Origin: Oceanicola sp. D3
Lineage (GTDB): Bacteria > Pseudomonadota > Alphaproteobacteria > Rhodobacterales > Rhodobacteraceae
Length of the DNA stretch: 64,000 nucleotides
Direction: 5' to 3'
Assembly (NCBI RefSeq): GCF_006351965.1
Contig: NZ_CP040932.1
Coordinates: forward strand, 2,108,001-2,172,000
Position 1 is the first letter of the stretch. Each line of letters begins with the position of its first letter. The translations under genes were made by a program, and so were the position numbers. Below are positions 12,646-22,635 of the stretch, piece after piece. A model generated the notes under the pieces. The model made no database searches. It worked only from the letters and a program-made list of their open reading frames with translations, and was not told where the DNA came from.

Positions 12646-13139
12646 ATCAAAATTCCATGGGCCAAACCGGCCAGCGCCATCACGGCCACCGCTGCGAAGA
12701 CCCCGGCAATCACGTCATCCAGCATCACCCCCAGCGCATCCCCGCGCCGGTCTGCCCAGCCCACGAGCCAGGGTTTGGTGATGTCGAACAGCCGGAAGAG
12801 CACGAAGGCCGCGAGCCATCCGGGCCAGAGGCGATGCAGCTCCTGACCGGCGGCGATGGCCCCGTAAACCACTGGAAACAAGGCAATCCACTGGCCGACG
12901 ACCTCATCGACCACAATCTCGGATGGGTCATGATCTGCCGCGCCCCGCGTCTCTTCCGCCGTGGCCCAAAGGCCGAGCGCGAAGGCCGTGAGCGTTGCCA
13001 GCGCCAACCCCCAAAAGCCTGCGTAGAGCGCAATCACATAGCCCGCCGGAAGCGCGGCGAGTGAGCCCCAGGTTCCCGGTGCTGGCCGCAGGTGGCCGAC
13101 CCAGAAAAACGTCGCGATCCCGTGGGTTAGCACCTTCAT
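12642..13139 (-). CDS. pgpA: Phosphatidylglycerophosphatase A
   Basis: Inner-membrane enzyme removing phosphate from phosphatidylglycerophosphate to give phosphatidylglycerol. The 165-residue protein has the PgpA motif [13 protein letters not shown], the acidic [15 protein letters not shown], and [30 protein letters not shown], with three to four membrane segments. Normal length. Overlaps by four bases with genes on both sides. Confidence 0.92.
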   Translation of the reverse strand: MKVLTHGIATFFWVGHLRPAPGTWGSLAALPAGYVIALYAGFWGLALATLTAFALGLWATAEETRGAADHDPSEIVVDEVVGQWIALFPVVYGAIAAGQELHRLWPGWLAAFVLFRLFDITKPWLVGWADRRGDALGVMLDDVIAGVFAAVAVMALAGLAHGILM

Positions 13140-14287
13140 TTCGGCACCAGTACAACCGTCGCCATCGCCGCGATCCCTTCTTCCCGCCCGGTAAACCCGA
13201 GCCGCTCCGATGTGGTGGCTTTCACCGAAACGCAGCCAAGCTCACACCCCATGATCCGCGCCATCTCTGCCCGCATCGCTGGCGCATGCGGCCCGATCTT
13301 GGGCCGCTCGCAGATCAGCGTGAGGTCTACATTGCCGAGGGCAAAGCCCCACGTGTCGGCCAACTCCACGGAATGCTTGAGAAAAATCTCGCTCGCTGCG
13401 CCCTTCCACTGCGGGTCGGAGGGCGGAAAATGTTGCCCGATATCCCCCTCGGCCAGCGCGCCATAGATCGCATCAGTCACCGCGTGCATCCCCACATCGG
13501 CATCCGAATGGCCCTGAAGCCCGCGCCCGTGGGGCACCGTCACGCCGCAAAGCACCACGTGGTCTCCTGCGCCAAAGCGATGTACATCAAACCCGTTGCC
13601 AACCCGGATAGCCATCTGATCTTCCTTCAAAATTCTCTCCGCGCGGGTGAAGTCCTCGGGGTGTGTCACCTTCAGGTTCCGCTCTTCACCCGTCACCAGC
13701 GCCACGCCCAGCCCGGCTGCCAGTGCCACCTCTACATCATCCGCAGCCGTCCCCTGAAATGCCGCATGCGCCGCACGGATGGCCGCCAATTCAAACCCCT
13801 GCGGCGTTTGCGCCCGCCACAGGCCATCACGCGGCTGCACCGCCTGCACCACGCCATCGCCGGCGCGCCAGAGCGCATCGGTGACCGCAAGGGCAGGCGC
13901 CGCGCCCGGGGACTGCTCCAGAGCGGAAATCACCCGTGAAATCAGCGTCTTCGACACCAAGGGCCGGGCGCCGTCATGGATCAGCACATGGGTCGCATCC
14001 TCCGGCAGAGCCGCGAGCCCCGCAGCAACAGAGCGGGCGCGGCTATCGGCCCCGACGACCTGCGCAACGCCGCCGGGCACCGCCGCGCGCGCCAAGGCTT
14101 CATCGTCCTCGCCAATCACGACCGTGACGCTTGCCACTTTTTCGTGCTGCAAGAAAACACCCAACGTGCGAGCCAGTAACGGCATTCCGCCAAGGTTCTG
14201 GTATTGTTTGGGAATCGCGCCCCCAGCCCGGGTTCCACGCCCGGCGGCGACAATCAGCGCGGCGATATGCACGGTGTCTTTTGGCAC
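13136..14287 (-). CDS. ispDF: Bifunctional IspD-IspF isoprenoid enzyme
   Basis: A fusion of 2-C-methyl-D-erythritol 4-phosphate cytidylyltransferase (residues about 1-220; [15 protein letters not shown] and PKQY) and 2-C-methyl-D-erythritol 2,4-cyclodiphosphate synthase (about 225-383; metal ligands in [22 protein letters not shown] and later FPPSDP). These are steps three and five of the non-mevalonate pathway. The fusion is common in alphaproteobacteria. 383 residues, complete, first gene of the ispDF-pgpA-pncC unit and divergent from dusB. Confidence 0.96.
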   Translation of the reverse strand: MPKDTVHIAALIVAAGRGTRAGGAIPKQYQNLGGMPLLARTLGVFLQHEKVASVTVVIGEDDEALARAAVPGGVAQVVGADSRARSVAAGLAALPEDATHVLIHDGARPLVSKTLISRVISALEQSPGAAPALAVTDALWRAGDGVVQAVQPRDGLWRAQTPQGFELAAIRAAHAAFQGTAADDVEVALAAGLGVALVTGEERNLKVTHPEDFTRAERILKEDQMAIRVGNGFDVHRFGAGDHVVLCGVTVPHGRGLQGHSDADVGMHAVTDAIYGALAEGDIGQHFPPSDPQWKGAASEIFLKHSVELADTWGFALGNVDLTLICERPKIGPHAPAMRAEMARIMGCELGCVSVKATTSERLGFTGREEGIAAMATVVLVPK

Positions 14288-14457
14288 CAGACCCCTCTAC
14301 GCCCTGCCGCTACCGGGGGCAACAGAAGACCCCTCAGCGCAAAGGGCTGCACAAAAATTAATCGCTTCATGTCTGGACCGTGAAAACCCACGCCCAAGCC
14401 TTTGCATTCGGGCGCGAACCGCCGATATGTAGCAAGAGTTGCTCAAGGATTAAGCAT

Positions 14458-15438
14458 TTGTCCGTTTCCGTGGCAGATATAAAGTTAGACCCTCCGGTTC
14501 TCCTCGCCCCGCTCGCGGGCATCACAGACCTGCCGTTCCGCCAGTTGGTGGCCAGCTTCGGCGCGGGTTTGGTGGTGTCAGAGATGGTGGCGAGCCAGGA
14601 GATGGTGCAGGCAAAGCCCGGCGTGCGCGAGCGGGCCGAGCTGGGGTTTGGCGAACAGGCAACCTCGATCCAGCTGGCGGGCCGCGATGCCGAGTGGATG
14701 GCCCGCGCCGCCGCGATGGTGGAAGAGAACGGCGCAAATATCATCGACATCAACATGGGCTGCCCCGCCAAGAAGGTGACAGGCGGCCTCTCTGGCTCGG
14801 CGCTGATGAAGGATCTCGATCATGCGCTCACGCTGATCGAGGCGGTTGTCGCCGCGGTCCGCGTGCCGGTGACGTTGAAATGCCGCCTGGGCTGGGACGA
14901 CGGGCAGATCAACGCACCAGAGCTGGCTGCCCGCGCCGAGCAGGCCGGTGTGAAGATGGTCACCGTTCACGGCCGCACCCGCTGCCAGTTTTACAAAGGC
15001 CGGGCCGACTGGGCCGCGATCCGAGCGGTGAAAGAGGCGGTGTCGATCCCGGTTATCGTCAACGGAGACATCACAGATGCCGCTTCGGCCCGCGCCGCGC
15101 TGGCCGCGTCTGGCGCCGATGGCGTGATGGTGGGGCGCGGGGCGCAGGGTGCGCCATGGCGGCTGGCCGAAATTGCCCATGCGCTGGGGCAGGGGCCGGC
15201 CCCGATCATCCCGAAGGGCGCGGACCTCGCGCAGATGATCTGCCGCCACTACGACGCGATGATTGCCTTCTACGGTGCCGCGCTCGGCAACCGCGTCGCC
15301 CGCAAACACCTCGGTTGGTACATGGATCGGGCTCAAACTGCGCCCACGCTGCGCCGCGAGATCCTGACGGAAACCGACCCGGCCCGCGTGCGCGCCTTCA
15401 TCCACGATATCCCCGCCCGCCAGAGTGAGGCTGCATGA
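14458..15438 (+). CDS. dusB: tRNA-dihydrouridine synthase DusB (NifR3)
   Basis: FMN enzyme reducing specific uridines in tRNA. Motifs: [18 protein letters not shown] at the N-terminus, [20 protein letters not shown] with the catalytic Cys, [18 protein letters not shown], and [11 protein letters not shown] / [13 protein letters not shown] at the FMN site. The frame extends back to 14380; I chose the TTG at 14458 because AAGGA lies eight bases before it and the protein then matches family length (326 residues). An internal GTG at 14470 is also possible. It overlaps ntrB (ATGA), the nifR3-ntrB-ntrC order known from Rhodobacter. Confidence 0.92.
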   Translation: MSVSVADIKLDPPVLLAPLAGITDLPFRQLVASFGAGLVVSEMVASQEMVQAKPGVRERAELGFGEQATSIQLAGRDAEWMARAAAMVEENGANIIDINMGCPAKKVTGGLSGSALMKDLDHALTLIEAVVAAVRVPVTLKCRLGWDDGQINAPELAARAEQAGVKMVTVHGRTRCQFYKGRADWAAIRAVKEAVSIPVIVNGDITDAASARAALAASGADGVMVGRGAQGAPWRLAEIAHALGQGPAPIIPKGADLAQMICRHYDAMIAFYGAALGNRVARKHLGWYMDRAQTAPTLRREILTETDPARVRAFIHDIPARQSEAA

Positions 15439-16529
15439 TGGACCGCGAAAACATCATCTGGGTCTCGCTGCCGGTGCCTGCCATCCTGCTGGATGACAAG
15501 GACCAGATCGACGATATCAACCCGGCGGCAGAGACCTTTCTGAACACCTCGTTGCGCTCGCTCAAAGGCCACCACGTTTGGGAAAAGATCATGGTTGCCG
15601 CGCCTATTGAGGGCGGCTTCGAGCGGGTGCGCAAGAATCAATCGGCGCTCTTCGTCAATGATGTGGACCTTGGCACCGGAGAGCGCCCGCCGGTGCATTG
15701 CAACCTGCAGATCGCGCCGCTGAACGATGACAGCAAGCGCCTGCTCATGCTGATCTCGCCGCGAGAGATTGCCGGCAAGCTAGGCCGTGCGCATTCGGTG
15801 CATGCCACCGCCAAGAGCGCGATCGGCATGGCCGAGATGCTGGCCCATGAAATCAAAAACCCGCTGGCGGGCATCACCGGGGCGGCGCAGCTGATTTCGA
15901 TGAACCTGCCCAAATCCGAGCTGGAGCTGACCGACCTGATCGTTGCCGAGAGCCGCCGGATCGTGAAGTTGCTGGAGCAGGTGGAGCAGTTTGGCAACGT
16001 GCGCCCGCCGCTGATGAAGCCGGTGAACATCCACGATATTCTCGACCGGGCCCGCAAGTCTGCCGAGGTGGGCTATGCGGCGGGGATGACCTTCATAGAT
16101 GACTACGACCCCTCGCTGCCGCCAACATTGGGCGATTCTGACCAGCTGCTGCAGGTGTTTCTCAACCTCTTCAAGAACGCCGCCGAAGCGGCTGAAAAGC
16201 TTGGCCCAAAGCATGAGGGCGTCATCAGGATCCGCACCTTTTATGACCTGTCGCTGAGGTTGCGGGGCAAGGATGGCAAGGGCGCCGCTGTGCCGTTGCA
16301 GGTGGAGATCACAGACAATGGGCCGGGCCTGCCCGAAGAGATATCGGATGAGATATTCGAGCCCTTCGTATCGGGCCGCGAAAACGGCACCGGGCTTGGG
16401 CTGGCCTTGGTCACGAAAATCATAGGCGAGCATCACGGCTGGATTCAGGTGGATTCGGTGCCCGGCAAAACAGTGTTCCGGGTGTCACTTCAGGTGGCAC
16501 CCGATCTGAGCAACAGCGAATATTACTAG
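15435..16529 (+). CDS. ntrB: Nitrogen regulation sensor kinase NtrB
   Basis: Soluble histidine kinase that phosphorylates NtrC under nitrogen limitation and is reversed by PII. A PAS domain (about residues 5-100) precedes the H box [19 protein letters not shown], the N box [10 protein letters not shown], and the G boxes [10 protein letters not shown] and [18 protein letters not shown]. 364 residues, complete. Start overlaps the dusB stop by four bases; ntrC follows after 12 bases. Confidence 0.95.
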   Translation: MMDRENIIWVSLPVPAILLDDKDQIDDINPAAETFLNTSLRSLKGHHVWEKIMVAAPIEGGFERVRKNQSALFVNDVDLGTGERPPVHCNLQIAPLNDDSKRLLMLISPREIAGKLGRAHSVHATAKSAIGMAEMLAHEIKNPLAGITGAAQLISMNLPKSELELTDLIVAESRRIVKLLEQVEQFGNVRPPLMKPVNIHDILDRARKSAEVGYAAGMTFIDDYDPSLPPTLGDSDQLLQVFLNLFKNAAEAAEKLGPKHEGVIRIRTFYDLSLRLRGKDGKGAAVPLQVEITDNGPGLPEEISDEIFEPFVSGRENGTGLGLALVTKIIGEHHGWIQVDSVPGKTVFRVSLQVAPDLSNSEYY

Positions 16530-16541
16530 GAGCAACGACCG

Positions 16542-17915
16542 ATGGACGGAACGGTACTGGTAGCTGACGACGACCGCACGATACGCACCGTGCTCACGCA
16601 GGCGCTGACCCGGGCTGGCTGCCGGGTGCATGCCACCTCGTCGCTGGTCACGCTGATGCGCTGGGTCGAGGAGGGCAAGGGCGATCTGGTGATCTCCGAT
16701 GTTGTCATGCCTGACGGCAACGGTTTGGAAACACTTCCAAAAATCTCGTCCGAGCGGCCCGGCCTGCCGGTGATCGTGATCTCGGCGCAAAACACCATCA
16801 TGACGGCGATTCAGGCCGCCGAGGCGGAGGCCTACGACTACCTCCCGAAGCCGTTCGACCTGCCAGACCTGATGAAACGCGCCGCACGGGCGCTTGAGAG
16901 CAGGCGACGCCTGGCAACGCAGCGGGCCGAAGCGCCCGAGGTGCCGCAGACCGATAGTGACCTGCCGCTGGTGGGCCGCACCCCGCAGATGCAGGGGCTC
17001 TACCGGCTGGTGGCAAAGGTCATGAACACTGACCTCCCGGTGCTCGTCACGGGCGAAAGTGGCACGGGCAAGTCCTTGATTGCGCGTGCAATTCATGACT
17101 TTTCCGACAGGCGCACATTGCCCTTCGTGGTGGTGTCGCCCGGTGATCTGCAAGGGGCGGATGGCCCGGCGCAGGTGGTGGCCCGCGCCCGGGGCGGCTC
17201 GCTGCTCTTTGATGAAATCGCCGACCTCGATGATGAGGCGCAGGGACGGATCGTGCGCATGCTCGATGCCTTCGGAGATTCCGCGCCACGGGTGATGAGC
17301 ACCTCGCAGGGCAACCTGATGGAACGGATGGAAAGCGGCGGCTTCCGGCAGGATCTGTTTTACCGGCTTGGCGGCGTGACCATCAATGTGCCGTCTCTGC
17401 GCGAAAGGGTGGATGACATCCCGCTTCTGGCCGAGCACTTCCTCTCACGCTCCGACAGGGAAGGGGCTCCTGCCAAGCGCATCGCTCCGCCCGCGATGGA
17501 GCTGATCCGCGCTTACAGCTGGCCCGGCAATGTGCGCCAGTTGGAAAATACCATTCGCCGGTTGGTGGTGACGGCCACCGAAGAGCAGGTTGGCCTTGCC
17601 GATGTTGAGGCGGTGCTAAGCTCGCAGCCGGAGATCGAGCCGCTTGTGGGCGGGGGCGACGGTGAAAAGCTTTCGTCTTCGGTTGCGAAACATCTGCGCC
17701 GCTACTTCGATCTGCATGGCGGCGCGCTGCCGCCGCCGGGGCTCTACACCCGGATTCTCAAGGAGGTGGAGCTTCCGCTGATCGAAATTGCGCTCGATGC
17801 GACCGGTGGCAATCAGGCCAAATGCGCCGATTTGCTGGGCATCAACCGAAATACCCTCCGCAAGAAGATAAATGACCTCGATATTCAGGTGACACGCCGC
17901 CGCAAATTGATGTAA
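16542..17915 (+). CDS. ntrC: Nitrogen response regulator NtrC, GAFTGA-less type
   Basis: Receiver domain with acidic D pair near residues 7-9 and phosphoacceptor in [13 protein letters not shown], an AAA+ module with Walker [13 protein letters not shown] and Walker B LLFDEIAD, and a C-terminal Fis-type HTH ([16 protein letters not shown]). The segment between FVVVSPGDL and RGGSLLFDE, where sigma54 activators carry ELFGHEKGAFTGA, is shortened and that motif is missing. Rhodobacter capsulatus NtrC also lacks it and works with sigma70 RNA polymerase, so the same is inferred here. 457 residues. Confidence 0.95.
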   Translation: MDGTVLVADDDRTIRTVLTQALTRAGCRVHATSSLVTLMRWVEEGKGDLVISDVVMPDGNGLETLPKISSERPGLPVIVISAQNTIMTAIQAAEAEAYDYLPKPFDLPDLMKRAARALESRRRLATQRAEAPEVPQTDSDLPLVGRTPQMQGLYRLVAKVMNTDLPVLVTGESGTGKSLIARAIHDFSDRRTLPFVVVSPGDLQGADGPAQVVARARGGSLLFDEIADLDDEAQGRIVRMLDAFGDSAPRVMSTSQGNLMERMESGGFRQDLFYRLGGVTINVPSLRERVDDIPLLAEHFLSRSDREGAPAKRIAPPAMELIRAYSWPGNVRQLENTIRRLVVTATEEQVGLADVEAVLSSQPEIEPLVGGGDGEKLSSSVAKHLRRYFDLHGGALPPPGLYTRILKEVELPLIEIALDATGGNQAKCADLLGINRNTLRKKINDLDIQVTRRRKLM

Positions 17916-18015
17916 AAGGGCAACATAGCCGTGGCAGAGGGGCCTCAGGCCCCCGGTGAGATCACGGGATATGGCGGTATGCCCTTTCGGGGGCACTAGA
18001 TATGTGAGGCATGCG

Positions 18016-20256
18016 GTGGGATCCTCCGCACGAGCGTTTGGGTGGGAACGCCTTGTTAAATTGCGTAGATTGCGTCGTTTGCGCAATGCAGCGACGCTCG
18101 CGCTTGTCGTTCTTGGCCCTGCGCTGGCAATCGGTACATACCTGACGCTCGGCCCGTTCGGGCAGGGCGCGAACTCGCCCGCGCTTCGGGCGATTCTTCT
18201 GGCTGATATCGTTTACGTGCTCATCGTGGCCGCGCTCGTGCTCTGGCAGGTGGGCAAGCTGGTGGCTGCGCGCCGGCGAAAGTCGGCAGGGTCACGTCTG
18301 CACCTACGCCTCACCGGCGTCTTCGCGCTCATTGCGGCTGTGCCCACCGTTCTTGTGGCGGTTTTCGCGGGCCTCACCATCAACCTCGGCCTTGAAAGCT
18401 GGTTTTCTGACCGGGTGCGCGAGGTGGTGGGCGCGTCATTGGAGGCTGCGCAGGCCTACAAGGCCGAGCACCGGCACGATCTGGAGCAGGACGCCGCCGT
18501 GCTGGCCGGCTACCTCAACGTGGCCCGCGCGGCCCGTGGCGCAGTGAGCGACGGGCAAATCCGGCAGGTGTTGGGGCAGGGGCAGGCGCAGGTGCAGCGC
18601 GGGTTGCGTGAGGCCTATGTGATCGACGGCGGGGGCGATCTGCGGGCTCGCGGCGAGCGCTCCTATCTCTTCGACTTCGAGAAACCGACCGAAGCGCAGA
18701 TGGAGGCGGCACGGGCGGGCGAAACCGTGATCATCGAAGATTGGGAGAATAGCGAATTTCGTGCGCTCCTGCGGCTGAGCGCCTTCCCCGACCGCTTCCT
18801 CTACGTGTCCCGCGAGGTGGATGGCCAGTTGCTCGGGCTGCTCGACGACACCGAAGAGACAGTGACGGTCTACAACCAGCTGGAGCAGGAGCGCGGGCGC
18901 AGGCTCTTTGAGTTTGGTGTTATTTATCTGGGCTTTGCCGCGATCCTGATCCTTGCCTCGATCTGGCTCGGCCTGTGGTTTGCCGAGCGCCTCAGCCGCC
19001 CGGTGGGCCGCTTGACGGGGGCTGCGCAGCGTGTGGGCGAGGGTGACCTTGACGTGCGGGTGATCGAGGACTCGGGCGATGATGAAATCGCCATGCTGGG
19101 CCGGATCTTCAACCAGATGACCCGCCAGCTGAAAGGCCAGCGCACCCGGCTGCTCGACAATTCGGCGCGGATCGAAGAGCGCCGTCGGCTTTTTGAGCAG
19201 GTGTTGTCTTCTGTCACCGCTGGCGTGATCGGGCTGGATCCGAACGGGCAGGTGGAGTTCATGAACCGCTCGGCCCATGCGCTGTTGGACCTCGGCGATG
19301 CGAGTGAGCCCCATATTGCGGTGGGGCAGGCGGTGCCGGAGTTTGCCGGATTGCTGGAGCGCCTGCGCACCGGTGAAAAGGAAGTGGCCCGCGAAGAGAT
19401 CAAGATCAGCCGCAAGGGCAAGCTCGAAACGCTGCTGGTGCGGATGGCCCGGCGGCGCGGCGAGGAGGGCGAGATCGAAGGCTACGTGGTGGCCTTCGAT
19501 GATGTGTCCGAGCTGGTGACCGCACAGCGCATGGCCGCCTGGGGTGACGTGGCGCGCCGGATTGCCCATGAAATCAAAAATCCGCTGACGCCGATCCAGC
19601 TATCGGCCGAGCGCATTCGCCGCAAGTTCACGCCCATGGTGGGCGAAGAGGCCGAGAGCCTTGATCAGCTTACCGGCGTGATCGTGCGCCAGACCGGGGA
19701 TCTGCGCCGTATTGTCGATGAGTTTTCCAAGTTCGCCCGGATGCCCGAGCCGGACCGCAAGCCGGTTAATCTGGCGAAGGTGCTGCGGGATGCGGTGCTG
19801 TTGCAACGCGAGAGCCTTGGTGACGGGCTCCAGTATGAGGATGAAACCGGCGGCGTGATGGCTGATCTGGATGAAACCATGGTGAGCCAGGCGCTGATCA
19901 ACCTGATCAAGAACGCCGGGGAAGCCATTGAAAGCCTGCAGGAAAAAGGCGCGCCCGAGGGCCACGTGCCCAATGTACGCGTCCGTCTATACACCGACGC
20001 CGGGGAGGCGGTGGTGGAAGTGGCCGACAACGGGATCGGCCTGCCGGAAGACCGCGGACGGCTCTTTGAGCCCTACGTGACGACAAGGGAAAAGGGCACC
20101 GGCCTCGGCCTGCCTATCGTGAAGAAGATCATCGAAGAACATGGCGGCAGCCTCGAACTCACCGATGCCGAGCCTTTCACGGAAGGGGCGCACCGCGGCG
20201 CTCTGGCCGTTGTCAGGCTTCCGCGCAGCGCCGAGATCAGCGCAGCCGCCGAATGA
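18016..20256 (+). CDS. ntrY: Nitrogen regulation sensor kinase NtrY
   Basis: Membrane histidine kinase, partner of NtrX. It has several transmembrane helices (about residues 25-45, 55-75, 95-120 and 300-320), a periplasmic loop, HAMP, PAS, the H box [25 protein letters not shown], the N box LINLIKNAGEAIE, and G boxes ADNGIGLPED and GTGLGLPIVKKI. The frame is open to 17956. I prefer GTG 18016, preceded by GAGG at 18006-18009, because the predicted N-terminus then matches recalled homologs; this gives 746 residues. Confidence 0.93.
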   Translation: MGSSARAFGWERLVKLRRLRRLRNAATLALVVLGPALAIGTYLTLGPFGQGANSPALRAILLADIVYVLIVAALVLWQVGKLVAARRRKSAGSRLHLRLTGVFALIAAVPTVLVAVFAGLTINLGLESWFSDRVREVVGASLEAAQAYKAEHRHDLEQDAAVLAGYLNVARAARGAVSDGQIRQVLGQGQAQVQRGLREAYVIDGGGDLRARGERSYLFDFEKPTEAQMEAARAGETVIIEDWENSEFRALLRLSAFPDRFLYVSREVDGQLLGLLDDTEETVTVYNQLEQERGRRLFEFGVIYLGFAAILILASIWLGLWFAERLSRPVGRLTGAAQRVGEGDLDVRVIEDSGDDEIAMLGRIFNQMTRQLKGQRTRLLDNSARIEERRRLFEQVLSSVTAGVIGLDPNGQVEFMNRSAHALLDLGDASEPHIAVGQAVPEFAGLLERLRTGEKEVAREEIKISRKGKLETLLVRMARRRGEEGEIEGYVVAFDDVSELVTAQRMAAWGDVARRIAHEIKNPLTPIQLSAERIRRKFTPMVGEEAESLDQLTGVIVRQTGDLRRIVDEFSKFARMPEPDRKPVNLAKVLRDAVLLQRESLGDGLQYEDETGGVMADLDETMVSQALINLIKNAGEAIESLQEKGAPEGHVPNVRVRLYTDAGEAVVEVADNGIGLPEDRGRLFEPYVTTREKGTGLGLPIVKKIIEEHGGSLELTDAEPFTEGAHRGALAVVRLPRSAEISAAAE

Positions 20257-20279
20257 CAGGAAAGGAAGGAAGAGCAGCG

Positions 20280-21686
20280 ATGACCGATATTCTGATTGTA
20301 GACGACGAGCGCGACATCCGCGAATTGGTAGGAGACATCCTGCGCGACGAGGGGTTTCAGACCCGGCTCGCGGGCAACTCCGACGACTGCATGGCCGAGA
20401 TCAACGAAGCGCCGCCTGCGCTGATGATCCTCGACATCTGGCTGAAAGACAGCCGGATGGATGGAATCGACATCCTGAAAACGGTGAAACGCGATAACCC
20501 CGATATTCCGATCGTCATTATATCGGGGCATGGCAACATCGAGATCGCGGTGGCCGCGATCAAGCAGGGGGCCTACGACTTTATCGAGAAGCCCTTCAAC
20601 ATCGACCAGCTGATGGTGGTGATCCGCCGCGCGATGGAAACCTCTCGCCTGCGCCGCGAAAACTCGCAGCTCCGCCGCAAGGAGGTGAGCGTCACCGATA
20701 TGGTTGGCAATTCCACCGCCTTCAAAGCGCTGAAGAGCCAGCTGGATAAGGTCACCAAATCCAACGGGCGGGTGATGCTGACGGGGCCTGCCGGCTCGGG
20801 CAAGGAAGTGGCGGCGCGCTACATTCACGCCAACTCGTCACGCGCATCTTCGCCTTTCGTGTCGGTCAACTCGGCGTCTATCGAGCCCGACCGGATGGAA
20901 GAGGTGCTGTTTGGACGCGAGAGCGATGCCCGCGGCGTGGAGCCGGGCCTGCTGGAGCAGGCCCACGGCGGCGTGCTCTATTTCGACGAGGTTGCGGATA
21001 TGCCGCTTGGCACCCAGTCCAAAATTCTGCGGGTGCTGGTTGACCAACAGTTTCAGCGGGTTGGCGGCGCCGACAAGGTGCGGGTCGATCTGCGGGTGAT
21101 CTCCTCGACCAACCGTGATCTGGAGGCCGAAATTGCGCGCGGCACTTTCCGTGAAGAGCTGTATCACCGGCTCAACGTGGTGCCGATCCGGGTGCCGGGG
21201 CTGGAGGAGCGGCGCGAGGATATCCCGGAACTGGCGCGGCATTTCATCACCGAATTCAACGCCAGCCAGGGCCTTTCGGCGCGGGAGCTTTCGGAAGAAG
21301 CCGATGCGTTGCTGCAAACCATGCACCTGCCGGGCAACGTGCGGCAGCTCAAGAACATCATCGAGCGGGCGCTGATCCTTGGCGAAACCACCGACCCGAT
21401 TGATGCGCGGGAGTTGCAGGGCGGTGAGAGCCAGGAAGACGACGATGGCCGCGTCGTGCTGTCGGGCGGGCTGGCAACCCTGCCGCTGCGCGAGGCACGG
21501 GAGCTGTTTGAGCGGGAGTATCTGCTGACCCAGATCAACCGGTTCGGCGGCAATATTTCTCGCACCGCGACCTTTGTGGGCATGGAGCGTTCGGCCTTGC
21601 ACCGCAAACTGAAGTCGCTCGGTGTTGTGACCTCGACCAAGGCGGGCGCACGCGTGGCGCATATCGAGAGCCAAGCGGCGGAGTAG
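20280..21686 (+). CDS. ntrX: Nitrogen assimilation response regulator NtrX
   Basis: 468 residues: receiver with phosphoacceptor in LMILDIWLKDSRMDG, AAA+ domain (Walker A TGPAGSGKEVAAR, Walker B LYFDEVADMP), and a Fis-like HTH at the C-terminus. A GAFTGA loop is not visible: VLFGRESDARGVEPGLLEQAHGG replaces it, as I recall for NtrX proteins generally. ATG 20280 is chosen over the earlier frame start because GGAAGGAAG precedes it and MTDILIVDDERDIRELV starts family homology. NtrYX regulates nitrogen, respiration and envelope genes in alphaproteobacteria. Confidence 0.94.
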   Translation: MTDILIVDDERDIRELVGDILRDEGFQTRLAGNSDDCMAEINEAPPALMILDIWLKDSRMDGIDILKTVKRDNPDIPIVIISGHGNIEIAVAAIKQGAYDFIEKPFNIDQLMVVIRRAMETSRLRRENSQLRRKEVSVTDMVGNSTAFKALKSQLDKVTKSNGRVMLTGPAGSGKEVAARYIHANSSRASSPFVSVNSASIEPDRMEEVLFGRESDARGVEPGLLEQAHGGVLYFDEVADMPLGTQSKILRVLVDQQFQRVGGADKVRVDLRVISSTNRDLEAEIARGTFREELYHRLNVVPIRVPGLEERREDIPELARHFITEFNASQGLSARELSEEADALLQTMHLPGNVRQLKNIIERALILGETTDPIDARELQGGESQEDDDGRVVLSGGLATLPLREARELFEREYLLTQINRFGGNISRTATFVGMERSALHRKLKSLGVVTSTKAGARVAHIESQAAE

Positions 21687-21840
21687 GGCAGGAACTTCAG
21701 GCGCTCTGAGGCGGGCAGGCTCCCGCCCGGGCGCCAAGCGATTGCGGTTACCACTGTCCGGGCTGGTAAACACATCACAAACTGGCGGAAACTCGCCCAT
21801 TCGTTTGTTTTGTGCGTCACGTTTAACACGCTAACTTGAA

Positions 21841-21884
21841 ATTTGTTCCTAATTCGGTGAACACAAAGACCAGCGAGAACAAAT
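21841..21884 (+). repeat. Inverted repeat ATTTGTTC/GAACAAAT upstream of the CHAP gene
   Basis: ATTTGTTC (21841-21848) and GAACAAAT (21877-21884) are perfect complements 28 bases apart, and a further GAAC lies at 21859-21862 between them. The distal arm is 13 bases before the CHAP gene ATG. It could be an operator or a 5' UTR hairpin; the GTTC/GAAC spacing does not fit the alphaproteobacterial LexA box. Confidence 0.35.
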
Positions 21885-21897
21885 ACTCGAGGGACAG

Positions 21898-22476
21898 ATG
21901 AGGTTGGGCACTTTCAAGCGGGCAAATGCCCTGAGACTTCCGATGCTTTGCGCCGCGCTTTTGCTGACGGCGGCCTGCGGGGCCAAGCAGAGCAATGAGA
22001 CCCTCTCCACCATGACTGCGCCGCAGCTCAAGCCCGAGCTGCTGGACTTTGCGATTTCCGAGGCCCGCAGCCTGCGGGCTACGGGTGCGCGCGTTTGGTG
22101 TGTGCCCTTTGCGCGCAACGCTTCGGGCATTCAGATCCGGGGCAACGCCGAGTTCTGGTGGGGCAAGGCCGCTGGTCTTTATCCGCGCAGCAAAGACCCC
22201 CATGTCGGCTCTGTCATGGCGTTTTCGGGCACCGGCAAGCTGCCGATGGGCCATGTGGCCGTGGTTTCTAAGATCCATGATGACCGTCTGATCGAGATCG
22301 ACCACGCCAACTGGCACCGCAACCAGATCAGCCTTGGCATGAAGGTCAAAGACATCTCCCCGGCTGGCGATTGGTCTCTCGTGACTGTCGAGAGCAACCC
22401 GGGCCAGTTTGGCAGCCCCTACCGGATTGACGGGTTTATCCTGCCGCAGCCGGTTCAGATGGCCAGCGCCCAGTAA
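21898..22476 (+). CDS. CHAP-domain lipoprotein, putative peptidoglycan amidase/endopeptidase
   Basis: A 192-residue protein with a lipoprotein signal (LLLTAACGAK, lipobox Cys about residue 27). The CHAP-type domain follows, with the presumed catalytic Cys in GARVWCVPFARNASG and His in PMGHVAVVSKIHDD, then IEIDHANW. CHAP enzymes cleave peptide bonds in peptidoglycan. It stands alone behind ntrX and is closed by its own terminator. The exact bond cleaved is unknown. Confidence 0.8.
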   Translation: MRLGTFKRANALRLPMLCAALLLTAACGAKQSNETLSTMTAPQLKPELLDFAISEARSLRATGARVWCVPFARNASGIQIRGNAEFWWGKAAGLYPRSKDPHVGSVMAFSGTGKLPMGHVAVVSKIHDDRLIEIDHANWHRNQISLGMKVKDISPAGDWSLVTVESNPGQFGSPYRIDGFILPQPVQMASAQ

Positions 22477-22506
22477 ACCAGCCTTGCGCGGCGTGATGAT
22501 GGTGAA

Positions 22507-22538
22507 TGCCGGGCCTGTTTGCCCGGCACCCGTTTTTT
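22507..22538 (+). terminator. Probable intrinsic terminator after the CHAP gene
   Basis: TGCCGGGC (22507-22514) pairs with GCCCGGCA (22521-22528) around a six-base loop, and six T follow at 22533-22538 after a four-base spacer. The spacer is longer than ideal. Confidence 0.6.
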
Positions 22539-22635
22539 GCCCGGCCCGTCCTTTTGCCCGGATTGACCCTGCCGCGCCGAAGTGCCAAGCAAAGGGCCAG
22601 CACAACGGCGAGGCCCGAACGGGGCAGGAGCATCC

